DNA from: an uncultured Angelakisella sp.
Lineage (GTDB): Bacteria; Bacillota; Clostridia; Oscillospirales; Ruminococcaceae
DNA: 13,664 bases
Assembly (NCBI GenBank): GCA_910585525.1
Contig: CAJUFR010000057.1
Span: 1-13,664 of the forward strand
Direction: 5' to 3'
Positions 1 through 6,040 of the stretch are shown here, in pieces; the stretch's first letter is position 1, and each line of letters opens with the position of its first letter. Made by a program: the position numbers and the translations under genes. The notes under the pieces are model-generated. The model ran no database searches, had not been told where the DNA came from, and saw nothing but the letters and a program-made list of their open reading frames with translations.

Positions 1-105
1 GGTGAAGCCCACATGGGGGTAGGGGCAGTTTTTGCAGCGGCTTGGGATGGGGATATCCCGCCAGCGGGTGGTCGTGGTCTTTGGGGTCACTTCGATGATC
101 ATCAT
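1..105 (-). CDS. partial small CDS with CxxC motif, unknown function (3' end outside window)
   Basis: Only the first 35 codons are inside the window; the protein runs off the left edge. The readable N-terminus begins MMIIEVTPKTTTTRWRDIP and continues to CKNCPYPHVGF, so a CxxC pair sits at residues 27-30. This could be half of a zinc-binding knuckle if another pair follows outside. An AGGAG box at 111-115 lies 5 nt before the first ATG and 8 nt before the second (codon 2), so either methionine may be used. The reading frame has no stop, and the box plus cysteine-rich sequence argue for a real gene. I do not recognise the family. A terminator-like hairpin lies directly upstream, with no room for a promoter between it and the ribosome site. 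Confidence 0.6.
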   Translation of the reverse strand, partial: MMIIEVTPKTTTTRWRDIPIPSRCKNCPYPHVGFT

Positions 106-131
106 CTTTTCTCCTTTTCTATTTTTCCGAA

Positions 132-177
132 AATGCAAAAAGCGCCGACATTCTGCTTTCGCAAAACATCGGCGCTT
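132..177 (-). terminator. terminator-like hairpin in the leader of the leftmost CDS
   Basis: On the minus strand a 9-bp perfect stem (AAGCGCCGA, 177-169, with TCGGCGCTT, 148-140) encloses a second small stem TGC-GAAA-GCA with a GNRA-type tetraloop. It is followed by a short T run and further T-rich sequence, as in an intrinsic terminator. The run ends about 20 nt before the AGGAG box of the CDS starting at 105. It could end transcription from the right or act as an attenuator. Confidence 0.55.
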
Positions 178-198
178 GGGGGGACTTTGGTTTGGGGG

Positions 199-447
199 CT
201 GTGCCCTTTTTGAAGGGGGATCAAAAAGCCTATCTGCTTTTCCAGAAAGGGAAGAACGGCTGGGCGCTGGATATGGTTTGTGAGGGCCTCCGGGGCTTGT
301 GCCCTTTTTCAGCTGATGGTATAGCAAAAAGGGCACCGGTCTGTTGGCTGTGGACAACCAACAAAACGAAACCTTTATTTTCGTCTATCTTTTTTCGGGA
401 AGGGTAGTGCCTTTTTTATGGGCCCCTGCCCGATTCAAAAAGGGCAC
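199..447. repeat. cluster of GTGCCCTTTTT-type motifs in a gene-free stretch (178-560)
   Basis: The stretch 178-560 holds no convincing gene on either strand. It contains five copies of an 11-nt motif: GTGCCCTTTTT at 201-211 and 299-309, a variant GTGCCTTTTTT at 407-417, and the reverse complement AAAAAGGGCAC at 326-336 and 437-447. The second and third form a perfect 11-bp inverted repeat around a 16-nt spacer. The variant and the last form a near-perfect one. The first copy overlaps another 8-bp hairpin, CTTTTTGA/TCAAAAAG (206-213 with 221-228). Function is unknown; relics of terminators or a dispersed repeat are possible. Confidence 0.5.
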
Positions 448-560
448 AGGCTCAAAACTGCCCAAAACGGGGAAATTGTGGGGTTCAAATCCTGCCGGTT
501 GCTCTCAAACCCTCTTTTGCATCTATCGTTTGACCAGCTGATTTTGACCCCTGAAAAACC

Positions 561-611
561 AAAAAACACTTGATGCCATGCGGGTTTATCCGCATGGCAT
601 CTAAAGTGTTT
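561..611 (-). terminator. intrinsic terminator of the tRNA unit
   Basis: A perfect 12-bp stem (572-583 with 590-601, 6-nt loop) is extended by an outer 7-bp stem (AAACACT 564-570 with AGTGTTT 605-611). On the minus strand it is followed by GTTTTTTGGTTTTTC. It lies just downstream of tRNA-Tyr, so it ends the tRNA transcript. Confidence 0.9.
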
Positions 612-619
612 GGGTTAGT

Positions 620-703
620 TGGTGGAGGAGAATGGATTCGAACCATTGAAGCCGAAGCAACAGATTTACAGTCTGCCCCCTTTGACCACTCGGGAACTCC
701 TCC
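620..703 (-). tRNA. tRNA-Tyr (anticodon GTA)
   Basis: The minus strand reads as a complete class II tRNA with a long variable arm, as bacterial tRNA-Tyr has. The acceptor stem is GGAGGAG/CTCCTCC (703-697 with 630-624), discriminator A, and encoded CCA at 622-620. The T arm is AATGG-TTCGAAT-CCATT. The anticodon loop carries GTA (complement at 667-669), which reads UAC/UAU. The extra arm is TTGCTTCGGCTTC-like. It is the second gene of a two-tRNA transcript behind tRNA-Thr. Confidence 0.96.
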
Positions 704-739
704 GTATTCAGCTTTGCGGGTGATCGCTGGTCAAAAAGG

Positions 740-815
740 TGGAGCTGGTGGACGGATTCGAACCCCCGACCTGCTGATTACAAATCAGCTGCTCTACCAG
801 CTGAGCTACACCAGC
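740..815 (-). tRNA. tRNA-Thr (anticodon TGT)
   Basis: The minus strand gives a 76-nt class I tRNA with encoded CCA. The acceptor stem is GCTGGTG/CACCAGC (815-809 with 750-744). The D arm holds TAGCTCAGCTGGTAGAGCA. The anticodon stem-loop is GCTGA-TTTGTAA-TCAGC with anticodon TGT, reading ACA. The T arm has GGTTCGAATCC. It is the first gene of the transcript, with tRNA-Tyr 36 nt downstream. Confidence 0.96.
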
Positions 816-836
816 GGATGACCTGCAACGCTAGAT

Positions 837-865
837 ATTTTACCACACCCCGTCCCCCTTGTCAA
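837..865 (-). promoter_or_regulatory. sigma-A promoter of the tRNA-Thr/tRNA-Tyr unit
   Basis: On the minus strand TTGACA (865-860) is followed by a 17-nt spacer and TAAAAT (842-837), near-consensus for the main sigma factor. The tRNA-Thr 5' end lies 21 nt downstream of the -10 box, as expected for a short 5' leader. The -35 sits within a small inverted repeat CCCCTT-GAC-AAGGGG. Confidence 0.9.
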
Positions 866-896
866 GGGGCTGGCCCTCTATTTTTCGCCTGTTTTT

Positions 897-2003
897 CTAC
901 TCCCCCAAAAGCGCCCCGATGATGCTGTTGGAAAGCAGGAACCCCCGGCCGGTGAGGGCCACCCGCCCCTCGGTCACCGTCAGGTATCCCGCCTTCTCCA
1001 GGGGGGCGGCGCGGCGGAGCAGGGCAGCGGCGTCCCCGCCGTGGCCCGCCAGCCGGGCGGTGTCCAGCCCCTCCGCCAGCCGCAGGGAGAGCATCACGTA
1101 TTCCAGCAGTCCCCCGGCCTCCCCCTCGTCGATGGCCAGGGACCAGGGGTCAACCGCCGCCAGGAACCGCCCCAGGTCCCCGGGCAGCCGGAACCGCCGC
1201 CCCCCCGCGCAGGAGGCCGCCGACGGCCCGCAGCCCAGGTACTCCCCCATCCGCCAGTAGACCAGGTTGTGGCGGCTCTCGAAGCCGGGCTTGGCGAAGT
1301 TGGATATCTCGTAGTGGACATAGCCCAGTTCCATCAGCCGCCGGCGGACCGCCAGGTAGATATCCGCCGCCTGGTCGGGATCGGGACAGCGCCCCGCCAC
1401 CCCGTCGCGGTGGAAGGGGGTCCCCGGCTCGATCTTCAGCAGGTAGGCGGAGATGTGCTCCGGCCCCAGCCCGGCGGCGTAGTCCGCCAGGGCCACCGCC
1501 TTTTGGACATCCTGGCCGGGGGTGGCCAGCATGATGTCCACCGAAAGGTTTTGGAACCCCGTCTCCCGGGCCAGGGCCACCCCCCGGGCGCTCTCCTCCA
1601 GGGTGTGGCGGCGGCCCAGGGCCGCCAGCCCCTGGCTGTCCCCCGCCTGGAGCCCCAGGGACAGGCGGTTAAAGCCCCCCCGGCGCAGCGCCCGGAGAGT
1701 CTCCGCCTCCAGGTCGCCGGGGTTGGCCTCCAGGGTGATCTCGCAGCCGGCGGGGAGGGGAAAACGGCGGTCCGCCGCCTCCAGCACCTCCAGCAGCTTT
1801 TCCCCCAGCAGGTAGGGGGTGCCCCCGCCGAAGTAGACGGTGGGGGCGTATGCCTCCCCCAGGGGGGCGGCGGCCACCGACCGGGCCAGGGCGGCGGCGT
1901 AGTCCTCCCGGCGGTCCAAGGCGGTGGTGCTATAGAAGTCGCAGTAGGGACAGCGGCTCTTGCAGAAGGGGACATGGAAGTAAAGGCTCACCGGCCGCCC
2001 CAC
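897..2003 (-). CDS. hemW: HemW, radical SAM heme chaperone (coproporphyrinogen oxidase-like)
   Basis: The 368-residue protein is full length for HemW. Visible motifs are the radical SAM cluster CKSRCPYC (Cys14, 18, 21) in the CX3CX2C spacing of this family, GGGTP at 59-63 for SAM binding, and HNLVYW at 245-250. The HNxxYW motif separates heme-binding HemW from true oxygen-independent coproporphyrinogen oxidase HemN. The family binds heme and delivers it to membrane respiratory proteins; it is not thought to oxidise coproporphyrinogen. A usual DxMxGxPGQ motif reads DIMLATPGQD here (156-165), a mild deviation. The start is GTG at 2003, chosen because a GGGAGGA box lies within the end of the preceding gene and its stop is one base away. 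It is the last gene of a three-gene operon. Confidence 0.92.
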   Translation of the reverse strand: MGRPVSLYFHVPFCKSRCPYCDFYSTTALDRREDYAAALARSVAAAPLGEAYAPTVYFGGGTPYLLGEKLLEVLEAADRRFPLPAGCEITLEANPGDLEAETLRALRRGGFNRLSLGLQAGDSQGLAALGRRHTLEESARGVALARETGFQNLSVDIMLATPGQDVQKAVALADYAAGLGPEHISAYLLKIEPGTPFHRDGVAGRCPDPDQAADIYLAVRRRLMELGYVHYEISNFAKPGFESRHNLVYWRMGEYLGCGPSAASCAGGRRFRLPGDLGRFLAAVDPWSLAIDEGEAGGLLEYVMLSLRLAEGLDTARLAGHGGDAAALLRRAAPLEKAGYLTVTEGRVALTGRGFLLSNSIIGALLGE

Positions 2004-2004
2004 G

Positions 2005-2700
2005 CTACCGGTCCTCCCCCATGGTCAGCCCCTCGATGCTGTCCACCGGCAGGGAAAAGACCACCCCGCCCTTCTCCCCCTCCAGGGGGATCTCCCGGGC
2101 GATGGCCCGCATGATGGCGGTCTTGCCCTGGCGGGAGGCCAGGATGGCCACCAGCTCCCGCTCCTTTTGCAGGCTGATGCCGTAGAACTTCTCCGCCTCG
2201 TGGACCCCGGCCCGCCGGGCGTGGACCAGCGTCCCTCCGGTGGCCCCCGCCGTCCGGGCCGCCTCCATCACCTTGTCGGCCAGACCCTGGTCCACCGACG
2301 CCACGATCAGATCATACCGGTAGCTGTCGTTCCCCGGCTCCATGGCTCTCCCTCCTTCTCGTTCCGGCGACCGCCGGGAAAGGCAGGCCGCCGCCCGCCG
2401 GCTGATGCCCGAAAGGGGCATGGTGAACAGGATGCCCTTGCCCGGGTACCGCAGCTGCAGCACCCGGGTCAACTCCGCCTTGGCGGCGGCGATGAGGGGC
2501 TCCGGCACCAGGGAGAGGATCACCGCCTTGTCGGTCTCCCCCAGGCCCAGGAAGTCCAGCACCTCGCTGGAGGCGGTGCCCCGGCCCAGCAGCCCCAGGT
2601 GGAATTGCAGCCCCAGCCCGGCGCAGACCCGGGCGGCCACCTCCCCCTTGGGACGGTCGGTGATGGTCACCATCAGCTTCAATCTGGCCAGTTGGTCCAT
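2005..2700 (-). CDS. two-domain PII-like signalling protein coupled to a DUF1538 transporter
   Basis: The 231-residue protein appears to contain two PII-like units in one chain. Unit 1 (about 6-100) runs from LKLMVTITDRPKGEVAARV to a YPGKGILFTMPLSG end (85-98). Unit 2 (about 129-225) runs from YDLIVASVDQGLADKVMEAA through GTLVHARRAGVHEAEKFYG (T-loop region) to GEKGGVVFSLPVDSIEGL. Both show the beta-alpha-beta start and the Gly-Lys/Gly-Gly turn before a hydrophobic strand, typical of the PII ligand-binding B-loop. A linker rich in Arg, Ser and Glu separates them. PII proteins sense adenine nucleotides and often plug or regulate transporters. The ATG at 2700 overlaps the TGA of the DUF1538 gene (TGATG), implying translational coupling. 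A longer upstream start would lie inside that gene and has no support. The PII assignment is from pattern, not alignment. Confidence 0.72.
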   Translation of the reverse strand: MDQLARLKLMVTITDRPKGEVAARVCAGLGLQFHLGLLGRGTASSEVLDFLGLGETDKAVILSLVPEPLIAAAKAELTRVLQLRYPGKGILFTMPLSGISRRAAACLSRRSPEREGGRAMEPGNDSYRYDLIVASVDQGLADKVMEAARTAGATGGTLVHARRAGVHEAEKFYGISLQKERELVAILASRQGKTAIMRAIAREIPLEGEKGGVVFSLPVDSIEGLTMGEDR

Positions 2701-4220
2701 CAGGCAGCCACCTCCCCAAAGTCGTATTCGATGATGTCGTCCAGTTCCTCCGCCGTCTCCGGCTGGCCGCTCTTGGTCTTCAGCTGGTACCACAGGCCCA
2801 GTATCTGGATGGTCACCAGGGGGGTCATGGCCACCAGGGCCACGATGCCAAAGGCGTCGGAAAGGATGTCCCCGTCCAGGGCCTCGCAGGCCCCCATGGC
2901 GAAGGGGAGGAGGAAGGTGGCGGTCATGGGCCCGCTGGCCACGCCGCCGGAGTCAAAGGCGATGCCGGTGAAGATAGGGGGCACCACCGCCGAAAGCCCT
3001 AGGGCCAGGGCGTACCCCGGCAGGATGAACCAGAACAGGGGGATGCCCCACAGGATGCGGGCCATGGAAAGGCCGATGGCCACCGCCACGCCGGTGGAAA
3101 GGCTCTGCTGCATCGCCCGCTGGCTGATGGCACCGGAGGTGACCTCCTCCACCTGGCGGTTGAGGACATGGACGGCGGGTTCCGCCGCCACGATGTACCA
3201 GCCCATCACCGCCCCCAGCAGGATGAGGGTCCAGGGGGCGGGGGACCCGGCCAGCGCCGCCCCCAGGAAATGCCCGGCGGGCATGAAGCCCACGTTCACC
3301 CCGGTGAGGAACATCACCAGCCCCAGGAAGGTGTACCCCAGGCCCACGGATATCTTGATCAGCTGCCGCCGCCCGAAGTCCCGGGTCAGCAGCTGAAAGA
3401 CCACCAGCACCGCCGTGATGGGCAGGATGGCGGTGAACACCTCCTGGATGTAGTGGGGCACCCCCTTGGCGAAGGCCCGGGCCAGGTCGATGCTGGTGGC
3501 GATATCCGGCACCTCCACCGCGGTGTACCCCGCCGAGGAGGGGTCGTAGCAGATGCCCAGGATCAGCACGGTGAGGATGGGCCCGATGCTGGAGAGGGCC
3601 ACCATGCCGAAGCTGTCCTCCTGGGAGCCCACGTCGCCGCGGGTCCCGGCCATACCGATGCCCAGGGCCATGATGAAGGGGACGGTGATGGGCCCGGTGG
3701 TGACCCCGCCGGAGTCAAAGGCCACCGCCAGGAAGGACTTGGGGGCGAAGAGGGCCACCAGGAACACCAGCAGGTAGAAGAAGAGCAGCAGATGCCGCAG
3801 CTTGATCTGGAACAGGGTGCGGAGCATGGCCAGCACCAGGAAGGACCCCACCCCGGCGGCCACTGTAAGGATGAGGACGCTGTCGGGGATGGCCGGCACC
3901 TGCCGGGCCAGCACCGCCAGGTCCGGCTCCGCCACCGTGACGATGACACCCATCAGGAAGAACACCAGCACCACCAGGCCGATGCGCCGGGTGCGGGTGA
4001 GCCGGGAACCCATGGCCTCCCCCATGGGCATCATCGCCATATCCGCCCCCAGGGAAAAGAGGCCCATCCCCAGGATGAGCAGCACCGCCCCCGCCAAAAA
4101 CAGCAGCACGGTGCCGATGGGGATGGGGACGACGGTGACGCTGAGGGCCAGCAGGATGGCGGTGATGGGCAGCACCGAGGAAAGGGCCTCCATCACCTTT
4201 TCCCGCAGCTTTTGGTTCAT
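2700..4220 (-). CDS. DUF1538 family membrane protein, probable cation/proton antiporter, two repeated halves
   Basis: A 506-residue, very hydrophobic protein with many membrane helices and a short acidic C-terminal tail (EELDDIIEYDFGE). It is an internal duplication: VLPITA at 16-21 matches ILPITA at 265-270, AEPDLAVLARQV from 97 matches AEPAVHVLNRQV from 346, and FDSGGVTTGPIT at 168-179 matches FDSGGVASGPMT at 422-433. The offset is 249-254 residues throughout. This is the DUF1538 signature. As I recall, the related pair UmpA/UmpB of Halomonas acts as a two-component Na+(Li+,K+)/H+ antiporter; here both units would be in one chain. I chose ATG 4220 because AAGGGG lies 9 nt before it; ATG 4229 and TTG 4250 have poor spacing. 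It is first in an operon with the PII-like gene and hemW. The transported ion is inferred from the family only. Confidence 0.85.
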   Translation of the reverse strand: MNQKLREKVMEALSSVLPITAILLALSVTVVPIPIGTVLLFLAGAVLLILGMGLFSLGADMAMMPMGEAMGSRLTRTRRIGLVVLVFFLMGVIVTVAEPDLAVLARQVPAIPDSVLILTVAAGVGSFLVLAMLRTLFQIKLRHLLLFFYLLVFLVALFAPKSFLAVAFDSGGVTTGPITVPFIMALGIGMAGTRGDVGSQEDSFGMVALSSIGPILTVLILGICYDPSSAGYTAVEVPDIATSIDLARAFAKGVPHYIQEVFTAILPITAVLVVFQLLTRDFGRRQLIKISVGLGYTFLGLVMFLTGVNVGFMPAGHFLGAALAGSPAPWTLILLGAVMGWYIVAAEPAVHVLNRQVEEVTSGAISQRAMQQSLSTGVAVAIGLSMARILWGIPLFWFILPGYALALGLSAVVPPIFTGIAFDSGGVASGPMTATFLLPFAMGACEALDGDILSDAFGIVALVAMTPLVTIQILGLWYQLKTKSGQPETAEELDDIIEYDFGEVAA

Positions 4221-4255
4221 TTTTGCCATCCCCTTCCGTCTGTCGATCAATTACT

Positions 4256-4264
4256 ATTATACCA
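4256..4264 (-). promoter_or_regulatory. extended -10 promoter of the DUF1538/PII/hemW operon
   Basis: The minus strand reads TGGTATAAT, a perfect TATAAT (4261-4256) preceded by the TGn extension. No good -35 is seen 16-18 nt upstream, which fits an extended -10 promoter. It lies 36 nt before the chosen DUF1538 start, in the gap after yfcE. Confidence 0.75.
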
Positions 4265-4316
4265 GAAAGCGAGGCGACGGAGAATAAACAGACTGTAAAC
4301 AGGCGGGGGGAAAATC

Positions 4317-4796
4317 TTAAAATTTTCTAAGCACCGGCACGATGCCCGCCGGGCCGATGTCCAGGGCCAGGTACCCCGCCGGGGTGTAGCTGCTGTCCCG
4401 GACGCTGCCGGGGTTGATGAGCCAGATGCCGTCCCGGTACTCCGCCATGGCCCGGTGGGTGTGGCCGTAGAGCACCACGTTGGCCTCCCGCTCCCGGCCC
4501 GCCCGCCATATCTCGTCCAGGCCGTGCTTCACCCGCCACAGGTCCCCGTGGGTGAAGTAGATCCTGGCCCCCTCCAGCTCCAGAAGCCCCTCCTTGGGCA
4601 GCTGGGAGCCGGAGCCGAAGTCGCAGTTGCCCCGCACCCCGTTGCGGACGGTATCGGGGTAGAGCCACCCCGCCTCCTCAAAGTCCTTGGCCCCGTCCCC
4701 CAGGTGGATGAAATGATCCGCCCCCGGGTTATCCTCAAATATTTGACGCACCCGGGAAAAATCCCCGTGGCTGTCCGACATCACGATGATCCGCAT
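4317..4796 (-). CDS. yfcE: YfcE/MJ0936-type metallophosphoesterase
   Basis: The 159-residue protein is a complete calcineurin-like phosphoesterase of the small YfcE/MJ0936 group. The five metal-binding blocks are all present: SDSHGD (Asp8, His10), HLGDG (Asp34), GNCD (Asn57), FTHGD (His83) and YGHTH (111-114). The C-terminus LINPGSVRDSS also matches the group. Such enzymes hydrolyse phosphodiesters such as cyclic nucleotides or model substrates with Mn2+ or similar metals; the physiological substrate is usually unknown. ATG 4796 is preceded by AAAGGAGG at 7-8 nt. It is divergent from the small-protein operon (92 bp gap) and ends 97 bp before the DUF1538 start, which has its own promoter. No strong promoter of its own is evident. 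Confidence 0.9.
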   Translation of the reverse strand: MRIIVMSDSHGDFSRVRQIFEDNPGADHFIHLGDGAKDFEEAGWLYPDTVRNGVRGNCDFGSGSQLPKEGLLELEGARIYFTHGDLWRVKHGLDEIWRAGREREANVVLYGHTHRAMAEYRDGIWLINPGSVRDSSYTPAGYLALDIGPAGIVPVLRKF

Positions 4797-4888
4797 CCCG
4801 CGGCCTCCTTTCGTAACCAGTCCAAGCTGTTCTGAATAGGATAACTGTACCATATAGATAGAGAAAATGGAAGGGGAGGTGAGAAAAA

Positions 4889-5143
4889 ATGAGTAACGGA
4901 CAAGGGCTGACCCCGGAGCAGCTTGGCATCCTGCTGAAGGTGGCCTCGGCCAAGATGGGCAAGGACCCCATCCAGCTGAAGAAGGAACTGTCCGACGGCT
5001 CCTACGACCAGGTGCTGGGGGCCATCGGGGCGGACCAGCAGAAGCTGCGGGCGATGATGGAGGACCGGGCCGCCATGGAACAGCTGCTGGGCTCCAGCCA
5101 GGTGCAGGCCATTTTGAAGGAGATGCTGGGGGGCCGGAAATAG
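4889..5143 (+). CDS. small helical protein, unknown function, first of a three-gene operon
   Basis: An 84-residue protein with no signal peptide or membrane segment. It is predicted by eye to be mostly helical: QLGILLKVASAKMGKDP, then QKLRAMMEDRAAMEQLLGS and a C-terminal AILKEMLGGRK. A GGGGAGGTGAG box 7 nt before the ATG supports the start. The next gene begins 36 bp later with a GGGAGGGAGGGG box, so they form one transcript. Ribosome sites and codon bias match the neighbours. I do not recognise the family. The C-terminal LLGSSQ..LKEMLGG resembles the LLGxLGG repeats of the next protein, which may mean a shared ancestry or assembly. Confidence 0.85.
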   Translation: MSNGQGLTPEQLGILLKVASAKMGKDPIQLKKELSDGSYDQVLGAIGADQQKLRAMMEDRAAMEQLLGSSQVQAILKEMLGGRK

Positions 5144-5179
5144 CGGCCATACAGAGAAAGCGGGAGGGAGGGGACCGGG

Positions 5180-5659
5180 ATGTCGGAGATCGCGCCGAAC
5201 ACAGGGGAGGGGAACGCCCCGGACCTTTCCGCCCTGCTGGGGAGCCTGGGGCAGAAGGAGGGGGGGCCGGACCTCTCGTCGCTGCTGGGGATGATCACCG
5301 GCGGCGGCCCGGAGGGGGAGCCCGCCGGGAGCGGCGGCGGGGGGGTGGACTTTGCCTCGCTGCTGGGGATGCTGGGGGGCATCGCCGGGGGCGGGGAGGA
5401 GAAGCCGCCGCCCCCGCCCGGCCCTGCTCCCGAGGCGGCGGGTGGCCTGCCCTTCGACCCGGCGCTGCTCTCCACCCTGAGCCGGGCCATGAAAGCGCTG
5501 CGGGAGCCGGACCGCAACATCCAGCTGCTCCAGGCCCTGCGGCCCTTCCTGGAGCCGGAGCGGCAGAAGAAGGTGGACGAGGCGGTGAAGATCCTGCATC
5601 TGATGCGCCTGGCCCCCCTGATCCAGGAAAGCGGGGTGCTGGGGGACCTTTTGGGGTGA
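5180..5659 (+). CDS. repeat-containing small protein, unknown function, second of three
   Basis: A 159-residue protein in three parts. Residues 14-72 hold three copies of a short repeat, PDLSALLGSLG (14-24), PDLSSLLGMITGGG (30-43) and VDFASLLGMLGG (56-67), separated by Gly-rich linkers. Residues 73-92 are Pro/Ala-rich. Residues 93-159 form a compact helical region with LSTLSRAMKALREPD, RPFLEPERQKKVDEAVKIL and a Leu-rich end. The C-terminal region looks like the conserved part; I recall similar stretches in other clostridial hypothetical proteins but cannot name the family. The repeats resemble helical assembly or docking motifs. The gene sits between the 84- and 85-residue genes of the operon. 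Confidence 0.82.
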   Translation: MSEIAPNTGEGNAPDLSALLGSLGQKEGGPDLSSLLGMITGGGPEGEPAGSGGGGVDFASLLGMLGGIAGGGEEKPPPPPGPAPEAAGGLPFDPALLSTLSRAMKALREPDRNIQLLQALRPFLEPERQKKVDEAVKILHLMRLAPLIQESGVLGDLLG

Positions 5660-5738
5660 GGGGGGACTTCCCCCGCTTTGCCCGCGGCAGCCCCCGTCCC
5701 CCGCCCCCCCCGATCAACACAGAAAGGACCAAACCTCC

Positions 5739-5996
5739 ATGACCCCCGAGACCTGGGAAGAGATGGAACACCGCGCCGCCGAGGAGGCCAGGGCTTACCA
5801 CCGCCAGGCCGCTCCCCCGGCGCCAGCGCCGGCGCCCCAACGGGCCGGTGCCCCTGCCCCGCCGCCCCGGCGCCGGGGCCTGCTGGGCCGGCTGTCCGGG
5901 GACCAGCTGCTGCTGGGGGCCCTCCTCTGCCTGCTGGTGCAGGAGGAGGCCGACCCACAGCTGATCCTGGCGGTGGCCTATATCCTCTTGGCGTAA
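5739..5996 (+). CDS. small protein with Pro/Ala linker and Leu-rich hydrophobic tail, third of three
   Basis: An 85-residue protein. The N-terminus (1-23) is acidic and helical (TPETWEEMEHRAAEEARAY). Residues 25-43 are a low-complexity Pro/Ala linker, RRR follows at 44-46, then GLLGRLSGDQ. The C-terminus has two hydrophobic blocks, LLLGALLCLLV (57-67) and LILAVAYILLA (75-85), split by QEEADPQ. Each is short for a membrane helix, so a hairpin at the membrane or a buried helical hairpin in an oligomer are both possible. AGAAAGGA lies upstream of the ATG. The gap from the previous gene is 79 bp, with no terminator, and an intrinsic terminator follows at once. Unrecognised. Confidence 0.78.
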   Translation: MTPETWEEMEHRAAEEARAYHRQAAPPAPAPAPQRAGAPAPPPRRRGLLGRLSGDQLLLGALLCLLVQEEADPQLILAVAYILLA

Positions 5997-5998
5997 AG

Positions 5999-6036
5999 CG
6001 AGCCCTGCCCTTTCTTTGGGCAGGACTCGTTTTTTA
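5999..6036 (+). terminator. intrinsic terminator of the small-protein operon
   Basis: The stem is CGAG-C-CCTGCCC (5999-6010) with GGGCAGG-A-CTCG (6018-6029), one mismatch and a 7-nt loop, followed by TTTTTTATC. It starts two bases after the 85-residue stop codon and lies between convergent genes. Confidence 0.92.
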
Positions 6037-6040
6037 TCTG

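Noticed and set aside
482..505. A T-arm-like GGTTCAAATCC followed by GC-rich sequence, suggesting a tRNA fragment or attachment site.
   Set aside because: The flanking bases do not form a proper T stem, no acceptor partner is found upstream and there is no CCA.
897..2003. Annotation as oxygen-independent coproporphyrinogen III oxidase (HemN).
   Set aside because: The size, the start of the radical SAM region and the HNxxYW motif fit HemW.
1041..2114. Long plus-strand open frame opposite hemW.
   Set aside because: It is a high-GC shadow of hemW, rich in Gln, Pro and Gly with no ribosome site or domain.
2701..2793. Upstream extension of the PII-like protein by 31 residues.
   Set aside because: It lies inside the transporter gene and lacks domain sequence; the TGATG junction with ATG 2700 is better.
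3168..4298. Long plus-strand open frame opposite the DUF1538 gene.
   Set aside because: A shadow frame of His/Asp/Gly-rich nonsense; the opposite strand encodes a clear membrane protein.
4797..4888. Divergent promoters or a sporulation-sigma site between yfcE and the small-protein operon (CATATAGAT at about 4852).
   Set aside because: The -10-like sequence has no fitting -35 for sigma-A, sigma-E or sigma-G, so I could not support a call.
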